In this document: positions 52,090 to 59,125 of the stretch, piece after piece
Layout of the letters: every line of letters begins with the position of its first letter
Position numbering within the stretch: the first letter of the stretch is position 1
Assembly (NCBI RefSeq): GCF_900129635.1
Contig: NZ_FSRB01000001.1
Location: 659,501-723,500, forward strand
Origin: Singulisphaera sp. GP187
GTDB lineage: Bacteria > Planctomycetota > Planctomycetia > Isosphaerales > Isosphaeraceae
Direction: 5' to 3'
DNA length: 64,000 nt
Translations under genes and position numbers: made by a program
Notes under the pieces: model-generated
Seen by the model: the letters and a program-made list of their open reading frames with translations, nothing else
What the model was told of the DNA's origin: nothing
The model's database searches: none

Positions 52090-53052
52090 TCGAGATCCTC
52101 CGGGGATGGGAGAATCTTTGGCGTCAGGCGATGGAAAGTCAAGGCCGGCGTTCTGAGAATTGGCGAAGGTGGGGAATATCGTTCGGCGAAAACGGCGGAT
52201 TGGGGATGAATGTTCTGTGAAGGAGGCGGGGCGGGTCCGTGTACCGATCGGGGAGTCGCGTCATGCTCCGCAGGCATGGGACCGAGGCAGACCCATGCGT
52301 TCTACAGCCGAAGGGCGGGCATGCTGCCCGCGGCGATGGCTAGGAAGAGTAAGAAGAAAACGGGAGGGACGTTCATGAAATGTGTCGATTGTTTATAAAA
52401 TATATAAAGACTATTAATTAGAAATCATGTGATTTAATATTGGCTAATCGAAAAAGGCCGCTTGCGCTCGCCGTTCGCCCATGCTACGGCTGAGGGATGG
52501 CAACGACAATGAGAATTTGACCCGACGACGAGGCCCGAATGGAATCGCCCGGCCAGAGTGGGGTTGGGCCTCTTGGTGAACTTGATAATTTCGTGAAATC
52601 ATGAATTATTGCGTTGTTAATGTGATGCCTCGCTGGTAGTGTTGTGCAGGCGATGCTACCGAATGGCGAGCGATCGGGGCAAGGAGGCTTCCACGATTAG
52701 GCAGAGGTATGACTCGGCTTTGGCCTTCACTTCTCCTCCTCATCGCTTCCCTGATGCAGGATCAACTCGAAAACGAAGACATTGACTGCGAATATGTCCA
52801 ACCCATCCCGAAGCCAGGAACCCAGGCACCCAAAGTAGAGCCTACGTGCTCCCTGCCCCCAATCTGTCTGGATGTCGGTGGTGCTATCTCGTCGAGCTGA
52901 GTGGCTTCAGCCTGGCTAACCACGACAAGGAATTCTACTCCGCTGAATCATCGAATCACCACCGTAAGGCCACCCTTTGCATCAGAACTGACTAACGATC
53001 GCCCGACTGCTGGGCGTTATCCTGTGGGGCCAGGGACAAGGCAAAGTCGAGC
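52090..53052. other. long intergenic region, partly AT-rich
   Basis: 963 bp between the Lrp gene start and the MarR gene end. Strongly AT-rich at 52380-52460 and 52585-52625. Apart from one doubtful short gene (52709-52900) I see no coding sequence, tRNA or repeat. It contains the promoter of the lrp-eamA unit. Confidence 0.55.
52709..52900 (+). CDS. possible small secreted protein
   Basis: 63 codons: TRLWPSLLLLIASLMQ is a plausible signal peptide, then DQLENEDIDCEYVQPIPKPG with a protein-like, acidic composition, then a Cys-containing end. The ribosome site (AGAGGT) is weak and too close. No family recognised. It could be chance. Confidence 0.3.
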   Translation: MTRLWPSLLLLIASLMQDQLENEDIDCEYVQPIPKPGTQAPKVEPTCSLPPICLDVGGAISSS

Positions 53053-53529
53053 TCACTCCTCATCCTTGCCTATTGACGACCTGCCGTCCTCTGGCCCCGA
53101 AGTGTTCTGCACGTTGGTGATGATCCTCAGGAGCATTCCGGCCAGAAGCTTCCTCTCGGCGTCATCAAAACCCGCCAAGGCCTCTTCGGCGTACTGCGTC
53201 CGCATCGCCAGCAAATCGGGGAGCTTGGCGAGGGCCGCCGGAGTCAGCCGGATCAGGCTACTGCGTCGATCGGTGGGGTCGGGTTCGCGTTGGATCAAAC
53301 CCTCGCGTTCCATCCGCGAGAGCGTCCCTGCCATCGTTGGTTGCTCGACGCAGGCGATCCGAGCCAGTTCGGTCTGCGAGAGCCCGGACCCGTCCTGCAG
53401 TGCCGCGAAGATCGGCAAATGGGCACCGGCGAGGCCGAGTGACTTGAGTCGCGCGTCTCCCACGCGGGTGAGCAGCCGCGCCGTGCGGCCGATCAGGTTC
53501 TCAGCGGTGTTCTTCGGGACCCATGCCAT
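53053..53529 (-). CDS. MarR-family transcriptional regulator
   Basis: 158 residues from ATG 53529; a frame to 53571 is open, but the domain starts near KNTAENLIGRTARLLTRVGD. Winged helix: LAGAHLPIFAALQDGSGLSQTELARIACVEQPTMAGTLSRMEREGLIQREPDPTDRRSSLIRLTPAALAKL, with the MarR wing DPTDRRSSLIRLT. It is divergent from a FAD monooxygenase gene with about 100 bp between, the standard setting for a MarR repressor of an oxidoreductase that acts on aromatic or drug-like compounds. A small inverted repeat lies in the spacer. Confidence 0.94.
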   Translation of the reverse strand: MAWVPKNTAENLIGRTARLLTRVGDARLKSLGLAGAHLPIFAALQDGSGLSQTELARIACVEQPTMAGTLSRMEREGLIQREPDPTDRRSSLIRLTPAALAKLPDLLAMRTQYAEEALAGFDDAERKLLAGMLLRIITNVQNTSGPEDGRSSIGKDEE

Positions 53530-53568
53530 GGAACGGATTGTCCCAGGCTTGACCTTGCTCCGCAAGAC

Positions 53569-53582
53569 CATAGGATGCTATG
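53569..53582. promoter_or_regulatory. candidate MarR operator
   Basis: CATAG-GATG-CTATG inverted repeat in the 101-bp spacer between the divergent MarR and monooxygenase genes. It is short, so it could be chance; position is the main support. Confidence 0.35.
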
Positions 53583-53630
53583 TATCTGGCCGCCCGACTC
53601 GGAGAGACCGATCATCCAGGGAGGATCAGG

Positions 53631-54782
53631 ATGAAGAAATCCCCTCGTATCGCGATCGTGGGTGGAGGGCCCGGAGGCTTGGCGCTCGCCCGGATCTTAC
53701 ACTTACGGGGAGTCTCGGCCACCGTGTTCGAGCGGGACGCCACGTCGATCCAGAGGTCGCAAGGCGGGTCGTTGGATCTCCACGCCGACACCGGCCAGCA
53801 CGCCCTGCGGCTGGCGGGGCTGGAGGATGAATTCCTGGGCATTGCACGGTACGAGGACCAGGGCACCCGCCTCTTCGATCGGGACGGAGTTCTCCATTTC
53901 GAGGAAGAGGGGGAGGCGGCCGACTTCGACCGCCCCGAAGTCGATCGGACCGCGTTGCGGCAGATCCTCCTCGATTCCCTCCCGCCCGGCGTCGTGCGGT
54001 GGGGACACCGGTTGCACGCAATCGCGCCGCATGACGACGGGACCAACGCGTTGAGATTCGAGAACGGACAGGCCGCGACCTTCGACCTGGTGGTGGGGGC
54101 CGACGGCACCCGGTCACGCGTCCGGCCGCTTGTCTCCGATGCCGTGCCGGTCTACAGCGGGATCTCGTTCGTATCGTTGGGCTTCGACGACGTGGATCTG
54201 CAGCATCCCGAGATCGCCCAACTCGTCAGGCACGGGATGTTGTTCGCCATGGGGGAGAACCGGGGATTGATCGCACACCGGGACGCGAACGCTCATGTGG
54301 GCGTCTACGTCGCGCTTCGCGTGCCCGAAGATTGGGTTTCGTCGGGCATCATTGACATAAATCGCCCTTCCGATGCGAGAGAGAAACTGGCCGGGTATTT
54401 CGCCGGTTGGTCCCCCAATCTGGTCGCGATGATCCGCGAGTCCGGCGACCGGATCGCCATCCTACCGCTCCACGCCTTACCCGTGGGCCATCGCTGGGAG
54501 AACCGGCCGGGAGTCACGCTCCTCGGCGATGCCGCTCACGTCATGTCGCCTTTCTCAGGGGAGGGAGTCAACCTTGCCATGATCGACGCGGCGGACCTGG
54601 CCGTCGCCATCGCCGATGCCGAGGATTGGCGGTCGGCAATTCTCAAATACGAGGAGGCGATGTTCACTCGTGCGGAGGTCGCCGCCGCCGGGGCGGCGGA
54701 AGCCATCGAATCCGCGTTTTCGGACGATGGGTTTGAATATTTGTTGAAGCATATGAGGAGCCGTCATGAAGTCCAACGTTGA
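53631..54782 (+). CDS. FAD-dependent monooxygenase (TetX/PHBH-like)
   Basis: 383 residues from ATG 53631 after AGGGAGGATCAGG. FAD motifs in order: RIAIVGGGPGGLALARILHLRG (GxGxxG), VFERDATSIQRSQGGSLDLHADTGQHAL, DLVVGADGTRSRVR (DG motif), and GVTLLGDAAHVMSPFSGEGVNLAMIDAADLA (GD motif). The QGGSLDLH context and the short length are typical of TetX-like and aromatic hydroxylase relatives that use NAD(P)H. The substrate is unknown; real tetracycline activity should not be assumed. It is divergent from the MarR gene. A small reading frame overlaps its end. Confidence 0.92.
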   Translation: MKKSPRIAIVGGGPGGLALARILHLRGVSATVFERDATSIQRSQGGSLDLHADTGQHALRLAGLEDEFLGIARYEDQGTRLFDRDGVLHFEEEGEAADFDRPEVDRTALRQILLDSLPPGVVRWGHRLHAIAPHDDGTNALRFENGQAATFDLVVGADGTRSRVRPLVSDAVPVYSGISFVSLGFDDVDLQHPEIAQLVRHGMLFAMGENRGLIAHRDANAHVGVYVALRVPEDWVSSGIIDINRPSDAREKLAGYFAGWSPNLVAMIRESGDRIAILPLHALPVGHRWENRPGVTLLGDAAHVMSPFSGEGVNLAMIDAADLAVAIADAEDWRSAILKYEEAMFTRAEVAAAGAAEAIESAFSDDGFEYLLKHMRSRHEVQR

Positions 54783-54912
54783 CCACTCCGGATCGTCGTT
54801 TGAGGCCGAATTGGCCGCCATTGCTTCAGGGGATGTCGGTGTTCTGCTATCAGCGGGGAAGAAAAGGAATCCGATCAATTGCTATGCAATTCTGGATGTG
54901 CATGAGAGTTAA
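54766..54912 (+). CDS. small overlapping reading frame, 48 codons
   Basis: ATG 54766 lies six bases after GAGGAG, inside the last codons of the monooxygenase gene (17-bp overlap). The product reads KSNVDHSGSSFEAELAAIAS, then GDVGVLLSAGKKRNPINCYA and ILDVHES. The composition is protein-like and the ribosome site is good, which suggests translational coupling. No family recognised. Confidence 0.4.
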   Translation: MKSNVDHSGSSFEAELAAIASGDVGVLLSAGKKRNPINCYAILDVHES

Positions 54913-55281
54913 GATTTATTCTCTGTGATTTACTACATGCCAGGGGCCGGAGCGAATTTGCCGTGTTCGCGGCCGACTGCGGTTCCGGAGTGTCGACTCC
55001 AGTCCAAGTCGCTACATCGTTTGCCGGGTCCATCCCTCGCCACCAAACGGGTGTTCTTGAGCCACCGATTCCCGGAGTCTCTACAAGTCGCCCGCCGAAA
55101 GGGGGCGTTCACACGATCGACCCACGCCAGATCGCGGGGAGTTGGATTGCCATGCCACTGCTTTGGGTCGCCTGCGAGCCAACCCGGCAGGCTCGACCAC
55201 TTCCCATGGAACGCAAAAAGGAGCACAGCTTTTGCTGTAACTCCCTTAATTGACTTCAGGTTATGTGTGAAAAATGTAAAG
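54913..55281. other. intergenic region before tRNA-Gln
   Basis: 369 bp. Translations on both strands are unconvincing, although one minus-strand frame of 97 codons is open. Lies 3' of the tRNA gene. Nothing else seen. Confidence 0.45.
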
Positions 55282-55352
55282 CTGGGGATCTAGGATTCGA
55301 ACCTAGACTAACTGCTCCAGAGGCAGTCGTGCTACCGTTACACTAATCCCCA
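55282..55352 (-). tRNA. tRNA-Gln (anticodon CUG)
   Basis: 71 nt. Acceptor stem TGGGGAT/ATCCCCA is fully paired with discriminator G. The anticodon arm is ACTGC-CTCTGGA-GCAGT, giving anticodon CUG for codon CAG. The T arm has GGTTCGAATCC. The CCA end is not encoded. The next genes leave it free-standing. Confidence 0.95.
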
Positions 55353-55724
55353 TTCGGTTTGGGATTGTTGTCCCTTTCACGAATGAGAGATGAGTCTACC
55401 GAGTCGAAGCGTTCGATGCAAGGGCGTATTGCTCGTGAAATCATTTTTCGGGAGGCAAAGAGGGGCGTGCCTGCCGATCAGGAGTACGGGTTAATGGGGC
55501 GGCTCCACTGGCTCAGTCACCATTGAACTGAACTCATGTTTGGGTTGTGGGATGGGGGCCACCGGCAAGACTTACCGACGGATCGAGAATGCTGGTTTCG
55601 GTCGGATTGAGCAAGGCTTACGCGATTCATGAAACGGTGGTACGCTCGGGAGGCTGCGATTTGGGACGGCTCGCTCTCGACCAAAGTTGTGGGTGGGCAC
55701 GAGGCACAGCAGGGGCAGGATTGC
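55353..55724. other. intergenic region with tRNA promoter
   Basis: 372 bp upstream of tRNA-Gln (transcribed leftward) and of the thioredoxin-fold gene (rightward), so promoters of both lie here. The right 96 bp are in frame with that gene from ATG 55629, which has no ribosome site. No repeat or other gene seen. Confidence 0.45.
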
Positions 55725-56624
55725 GTGCGAAGTGAACGGGGTCAAAATGGGTTCGACTGGCCGAGCGCGGTGATGGCGCTGGTGACGACCCTGGCGCTGG
55801 CTTGGACCGTCTGGTTGCGGTTCGGCAGTGAGCCGGCTGTCGAACCGCCGACGGTGGGATCGGCCGTTCCTTCGCTACGGTTGCGCGACGCGACCACGGC
55901 GCAGCCGATTGTCTTGGTAGGGTTACGGGGCAGGGTGGTCTGGATCACTTTCTGGTCGGCGAATGCGCCCGGCGAGTTCGCCCAGCTCGATCGGGTCTGG
56001 GGCCGGCTTGGATCGAGGCGCGGGTTTTCCATGGTCGCCGCGGCGGTTGACGACCAGGCGGGCCAGCGCGTTCGCACGCTGGTCGGTCAGGCGAAGACGA
56101 GTTTGCCGGTGTACCTGGCGTCGCCGGAAACTTGCCGGGCGTTCGGGGCGACGGCTCCGAACTTGCCTTTGCATTTGTTGATTGATGAGGACGGTCACGT
56201 GGGGGCGATCGCCAACGGGGCAGGGGGCGATACCTTCTCTCGGCTGGCCGACCTTGCGGAACGGTGGCTCGACGAGCGGGAGCCACTCGGCAAGACACGA
56301 TTCGCCACCCTTGGACGCGAAGGCTTTGAAGTCCGGGCAGGTCGTCAGGGCCGGTCAGACTCGGGTTTGGGGGCGAACGCTTCGAGTCGAGCGCGAAGGG
56401 CGGCGGCGGCGCGGCGCGGACTGGGGGCCCGGACGACGGCCGAGCTGACGGCGACTCGGCTGGCACCCGCCTCGAGGACTTGTTCGATGTTTTCTTCGTG
56501 GATGCCTCCGATGGCGAACCAAGGGAGGGTCGTGGTCTCGGCGGCGTGGCGGACGAAGGCGAGGCCCGCGAGGTCGGAGAAGTCTTTGGTGGCGCTGGTG
56601 AAAACGGGGCCGACGCCCAGATAG
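55725..56624 (+). CDS. membrane-anchored thioredoxin-fold (TlpA-like) protein without active-site cysteines
   Basis: Start GTG 55725 is preferred (AGGGGCAGGA upstream); ATG 55629 is in frame. An N-terminal anchor VMALVTTLALAWTVWLRF precedes a TlpA-like domain: VPSLRLRDATTAQPIVLVGLRGRVVWITFWSANAPGEFAQLDRVWGRL. FWSANAPGE stands where WATWCGPC is expected, so both redox Cys are gone. The fold continues through LPLHLLIDEDGHVGAIANG and ends naturally near WLDEREPLG (about 56290). The frame then stays open, Arg/Ala-rich, for 300 bp antisense to the thiE gene; that tail is probably not functional or the stop was lost. Electron transfer is unlikely; a binding role is possible. Confidence 0.7.
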   Translation: MRSERGQNGFDWPSAVMALVTTLALAWTVWLRFGSEPAVEPPTVGSAVPSLRLRDATTAQPIVLVGLRGRVVWITFWSANAPGEFAQLDRVWGRLGSRRGFSMVAAAVDDQAGQRVRTLVGQAKTSLPVYLASPETCRAFGATAPNLPLHLLIDEDGHVGAIANGAGGDTFSRLADLAERWLDEREPLGKTRFATLGREGFEVRAGRQGRSDSGLGANASSRARRAAAARRGLGARTTAELTATRLAPASRTCSMFSSWMPPMANQGRVVVSAAWRTKARPARSEKSLVALVKTGPTPR

Positions 56625-57910
56625 CTGGCGCCGGCGAGGATCGCCTGTTCGAGTTGCGGGCGGTCGTGGGTCGACACGCCGATCAGGGAGACCGGGCCGA
56701 CGATCCGACGCGCATCGCGGAGGGTGACGTCGTCCTGGCCGAGGTGGACGCCGTCGGCCCCCGCGAGCCGGGCCAGGTCGGGGCGGTCGTTGACGAGGAA
56801 ACGGGCGCGGGCCTGGGCGGTCAGGATCCGGACTTCGCGGGCGCGTTGGAGCCACTCGCGGTCGGGGAGGTTCTTTTCGCGGAGTTGGATCAGGTCGGCA
56901 CCCCCCGCCAGGGCCTCGCCGACGACCCAGGTGAGGTCGCCCAGCGTCGGCAGGCCGCCGACCAGGACCATCAGGCGGGCCTCGCCCAACGCTCGCCTGG
57001 CGCCGACGGCGGTGAGGGTCAGTTTTTCCAGGGTATAGACGTCGTACCGGAGGACTTCGAACCGGCCCGAGAGCCAGACGTCGATGAGCTTGGTGTATTC
57101 TTCCAGGGTGCGCAGGGCTTCGCCGGTGCGTTTGAAGTTGGCGGTCAGGACGGCGCGGGGGTTTTCGCGGGCCTGCTCGGAGGCCGTCATGATGTGGGTC
57201 CCGACGTCCCCGCGCGTGTCCCGCGAGCCGATCAAGGTGTCGGGGTCCAGGCCCTGGACGGCCGCGGCCAGGCGGTGCCGGACATCCTTGATCCGTCGGG
57301 TGAGGCTCGAGTCATCCAGGGCGAATCGGACGTAGTCCTCGACGACCCGAAGGCCCTCGCGGGCCCGGTTCGCGGAGGCGTCGAGGATTCGTCCCAGGTC
57401 GACGCCCTGACCCGGCTCGGTCAGCTCGAGGGGGGGAATCTCCGCGTCCAAGGGAAGTGGCGCGGCCTCGACGGTCAACTCGGGCGCGAGGTGACGGAGC
57501 AGGCTCGCCAGTTCGATCCCGGCCCCCGCCACGATGTCGGCGGCCGGCCCCGCGTTGGAGACGAGGCCCGCCAGCAGGTGTTCGGTGCCCACGAGTCGGG
57601 TCCGATCGTAGGCGCGCGCCTCGTGCTTCGCGTCGCTCAGTGCGTTGCGGAAGGCCGGCGACTGAGGCAGGGGGGCGCCCTGTTCCGATTCCACGGGCTC
57701 GGAATCGGGCGCGGCGAGGCCGAGCGCTGACCAGACTTGCGCGGGATCGAGGCCGAATTGGAGCAGGATCTCGGCGGCGCGACTCTCGGGTTCATCGACC
57801 AGGGCGGCGAGCAGATCCGTCGGTTCCACGGCCTCGGCGCCTCGATGACGAGCCCGGTTCTCGGCCCGTTCCAGGGCCCGAATCGCCCCCTCGGTGAACG
57901 TTTCCTGCAT
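56345..57910 (-). CDS. thiE: Clp-N domain / ThiD2-like / thiamine phosphate synthase fusion
   Basis: 521 residues from ATG 57910, where the Clp-N domain begins (QETFTEGAIRALERAENRA); longer frames are non-coding. Residues 1-150 hold two Clp-N repeats (HRGAEAVEPTDLLAALVDE; DRTRLVGTEHLLAGLVSN). Residues 180-310 are the ThiD2-like segment RILDASANRAREGLRVVEDYVRFALDD. The last 210 are ThiE: GADLIQLREKNLPDREWL, FLVNDRPDLARLAGADGVHLGQDD, LIGVSTHDRPQLEQA, GVGPVFTSATKDF, WFAIGGIHEENIEQVLEAGASRVAVSSA. ThiE joins HMP-PP and THZ-P to thiamine phosphate in the cytoplasm. The Clp-N part, usually an adaptor and substrate-binding module of Clp ATPases, is unusual here; there is no AAA+ motor. Confidence 0.92.
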   Translation of the reverse strand: MQETFTEGAIRALERAENRARHRGAEAVEPTDLLAALVDEPESRAAEILLQFGLDPAQVWSALGLAAPDSEPVESEQGAPLPQSPAFRNALSDAKHEARAYDRTRLVGTEHLLAGLVSNAGPAADIVAGAGIELASLLRHLAPELTVEAAPLPLDAEIPPLELTEPGQGVDLGRILDASANRAREGLRVVEDYVRFALDDSSLTRRIKDVRHRLAAAVQGLDPDTLIGSRDTRGDVGTHIMTASEQARENPRAVLTANFKRTGEALRTLEEYTKLIDVWLSGRFEVLRYDVYTLEKLTLTAVGARRALGEARLMVLVGGLPTLGDLTWVVGEALAGGADLIQLREKNLPDREWLQRAREVRILTAQARARFLVNDRPDLARLAGADGVHLGQDDVTLRDARRIVGPVSLIGVSTHDRPQLEQAILAGASYLGVGPVFTSATKDFSDLAGLAFVRHAAETTTLPWFAIGGIHEENIEQVLEAGASRVAVSSAVVRAPSPRRAAAALRARLEAFAPKPESDRP

Positions 57911-58236
57911 GAGACCTGATCCTATCCGTTCGTATCGCGCCACACCGATCGCGACGTGCCTTGGTGGTTCGCCGAAGCGCCCGACGACTTCAGGTCGGCG
58001 GGGGGCCCACGCGGTTTGCGGCAAGTCAGGGCCCATCAGGGACGGGGCTTCCTTGACCAGGGGAGCAACGGCCTGGTTCGGGCCGTCCCCTCGCTTGATT
58101 TCCGCTTTGGCTCTTGCCATGATAAGGACATTGTCCTGAGAGTTCCAACCCAAGACAATGCGCGGGCGATTGCGGACTCTCCACCGCTCTGCCACTCGGT
58201 CCCACCCCTTCCTTCTTCAAACTTCAGGAACCCACC
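57911..58236. other. divergent region between thiE and glutathione peroxidase genes
   Basis: 326 bp. It must contain both promoters. I looked for a TPP riboswitch (THI box CTGAGA...ACCTGATC...) before thiE and did not find a convincing one; 'GACCTGATCC' near 57914 on the plus strand is an isolated partial match on the wrong strand. Nothing else seen. Confidence 0.45.
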
Positions 58237-58824
58237 GTGTTCGACCGAACGATGCCCTTGATGTTGGCCGCCCTCTCCCTGCTCTCGGTCACCTGCGTAG
58301 TTTCCGCCGACGAGCCCGCCAAAAAACCCACCTCGGTGCTTTCGTTTCAGGTAAACGACATCGACGGCAAACCCGTTGATCTCTCCAAGTACAAGGGAGA
58401 GGTCCTCCTGATCGTCAATACCGCCAGCCAGTGCGGAAACACGCCGCAATACGAGGGGCTCGAGGCGGTCTACGAGAAGTACAAGGCCCAGGGATTCGAG
58501 GTCCTCGCCTTCCCGGCCAATGAGTTCGGCCGTCAGGAACCGGGGACGAATGCCGAGATCAAAACATTTTGCAGTACGAAGTACAACGTCAAGTTCCCGC
58601 TCTTCTCCAAGATCGTCGTGCACGGGAAAGGCATTCACCCGGTCTACAAGTTCCTGACCGAACCGGAGACGAACCCCAAGTTCGCCGGCCCGATTTCTTG
58701 GAACTTCGCCAAGTTCCTGGTCAATCGGAAGGGAGAGGTCGTCGCCCGCTTCCTTCCCAAGGACGCACCCGAGTCCGCCACCGTCACCAGCGAGATCGAG
58801 AAGGCACTCGCCGAGCCGAAGTGA
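58237..58824 (+). CDS. exported glutathione peroxidase-like protein
   Basis: 195 residues from GTG 58237 (CAGGAA upstream); ATG 58252 is possible. Signal peptide core LMLAALSLLSVTCVVSADE. The GPx domain has VLLIVNTASQCGNTPQYEGLEAVYEKYKAQGFEVLAFPANEFGRQEPGTN, with the peroxidatic Cys in ASQCG (Sec in mammals), and SWNFAKFLVNRKGEVVARF with the catalytic Trp/Asn pair. It probably reduces hydroperoxides with a thioredoxin-like donor in the periplasm. A strong terminator follows. Confidence 0.93.
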   Translation: MFDRTMPLMLAALSLLSVTCVVSADEPAKKPTSVLSFQVNDIDGKPVDLSKYKGEVLLIVNTASQCGNTPQYEGLEAVYEKYKAQGFEVLAFPANEFGRQEPGTNAEIKTFCSTKYNVKFPLFSKIVVHGKGIHPVYKFLTEPETNPKFAGPISWNFAKFLVNRKGEVVARFLPKDAPESATVTSEIEKALAEPK

Positions 58825-58894
58825 CTTGAACTCGTTGTCAGACGCTGACTCGCACTGACCAATGCGGCTTGGACCGAGCCGCAAAACCACAAAA

Positions 58895-58938
58895 AAAAAG
58901 AGGGGGACCGAAGCCTGAGCTTCGGTCCCCCTCTTTTT
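58895..58938. terminator. 20-bp perfect stem bidirectional terminator
   Basis: Left arm 58895-58914 (AAAAAGAGGGGGACCGAAGC) and right arm 58919-58938 pair perfectly around CTGA. The run of T at the end, and A at the start, make it an intrinsic terminator on both strands, serving the peroxidase gene and the HlyD-like gene. Confidence 0.93.
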
Positions 58939-58980
58939 ATGTGATGGGTTGCTGACAAGACGGTGGTCAGTGGGAAATCA

Positions 58981-59051
58981 CACGAATTATTGAAAATTCA
59001 AATCCTAAATCATTTAACCACGAATCACACGAATCATTGAAAATTCAAATC
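58981..59051. repeat. pair of 24-bp direct repeats
   Basis: CACGAATTATTGAAAATTCAAATC-type units at 58981-59004 and 59028-59051 differ at one position. AT-rich, intergenic. Confidence 0.75.
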
Positions 59052-59114
59052 TCGAATCATGGTTCAATGATCGGAATTGGTTCTATTCGAGTCATTCGTG
59101 TGATTCGTGGTTAA
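59014..59114. repeat. 21-bp inverted repeat (TTAACCACGAATCACACGAAT type)
   Basis: The left arm, TTAACCACGAATCACACGAA plus T (59014-59034), is the exact complement of 59094-59114. This 'CCACGAATCACACGAAT' palindrome is one I recall from intergenic DNA of many planctomycetes and other phyla. It overlaps the direct repeats and lies between convergent genes. Confidence 0.8.
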
Positions 59115-59125
59115 TTTCCTGCGGC

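Noticed and set aside
53631..54782. tetracycline-inactivating TetX
   Set aside because: The FAD motifs are shared by many hydroxylases; no substrate-specific residues can be claimed, so only TetX/PHBH-like monooxygenase is stated.
57911..58236. TPP riboswitch upstream of thiE
   Set aside because: The conserved CTGAGA and ACCTGATC blocks are not found in order on the thiE strand; only an isolated partial match exists on the other strand.
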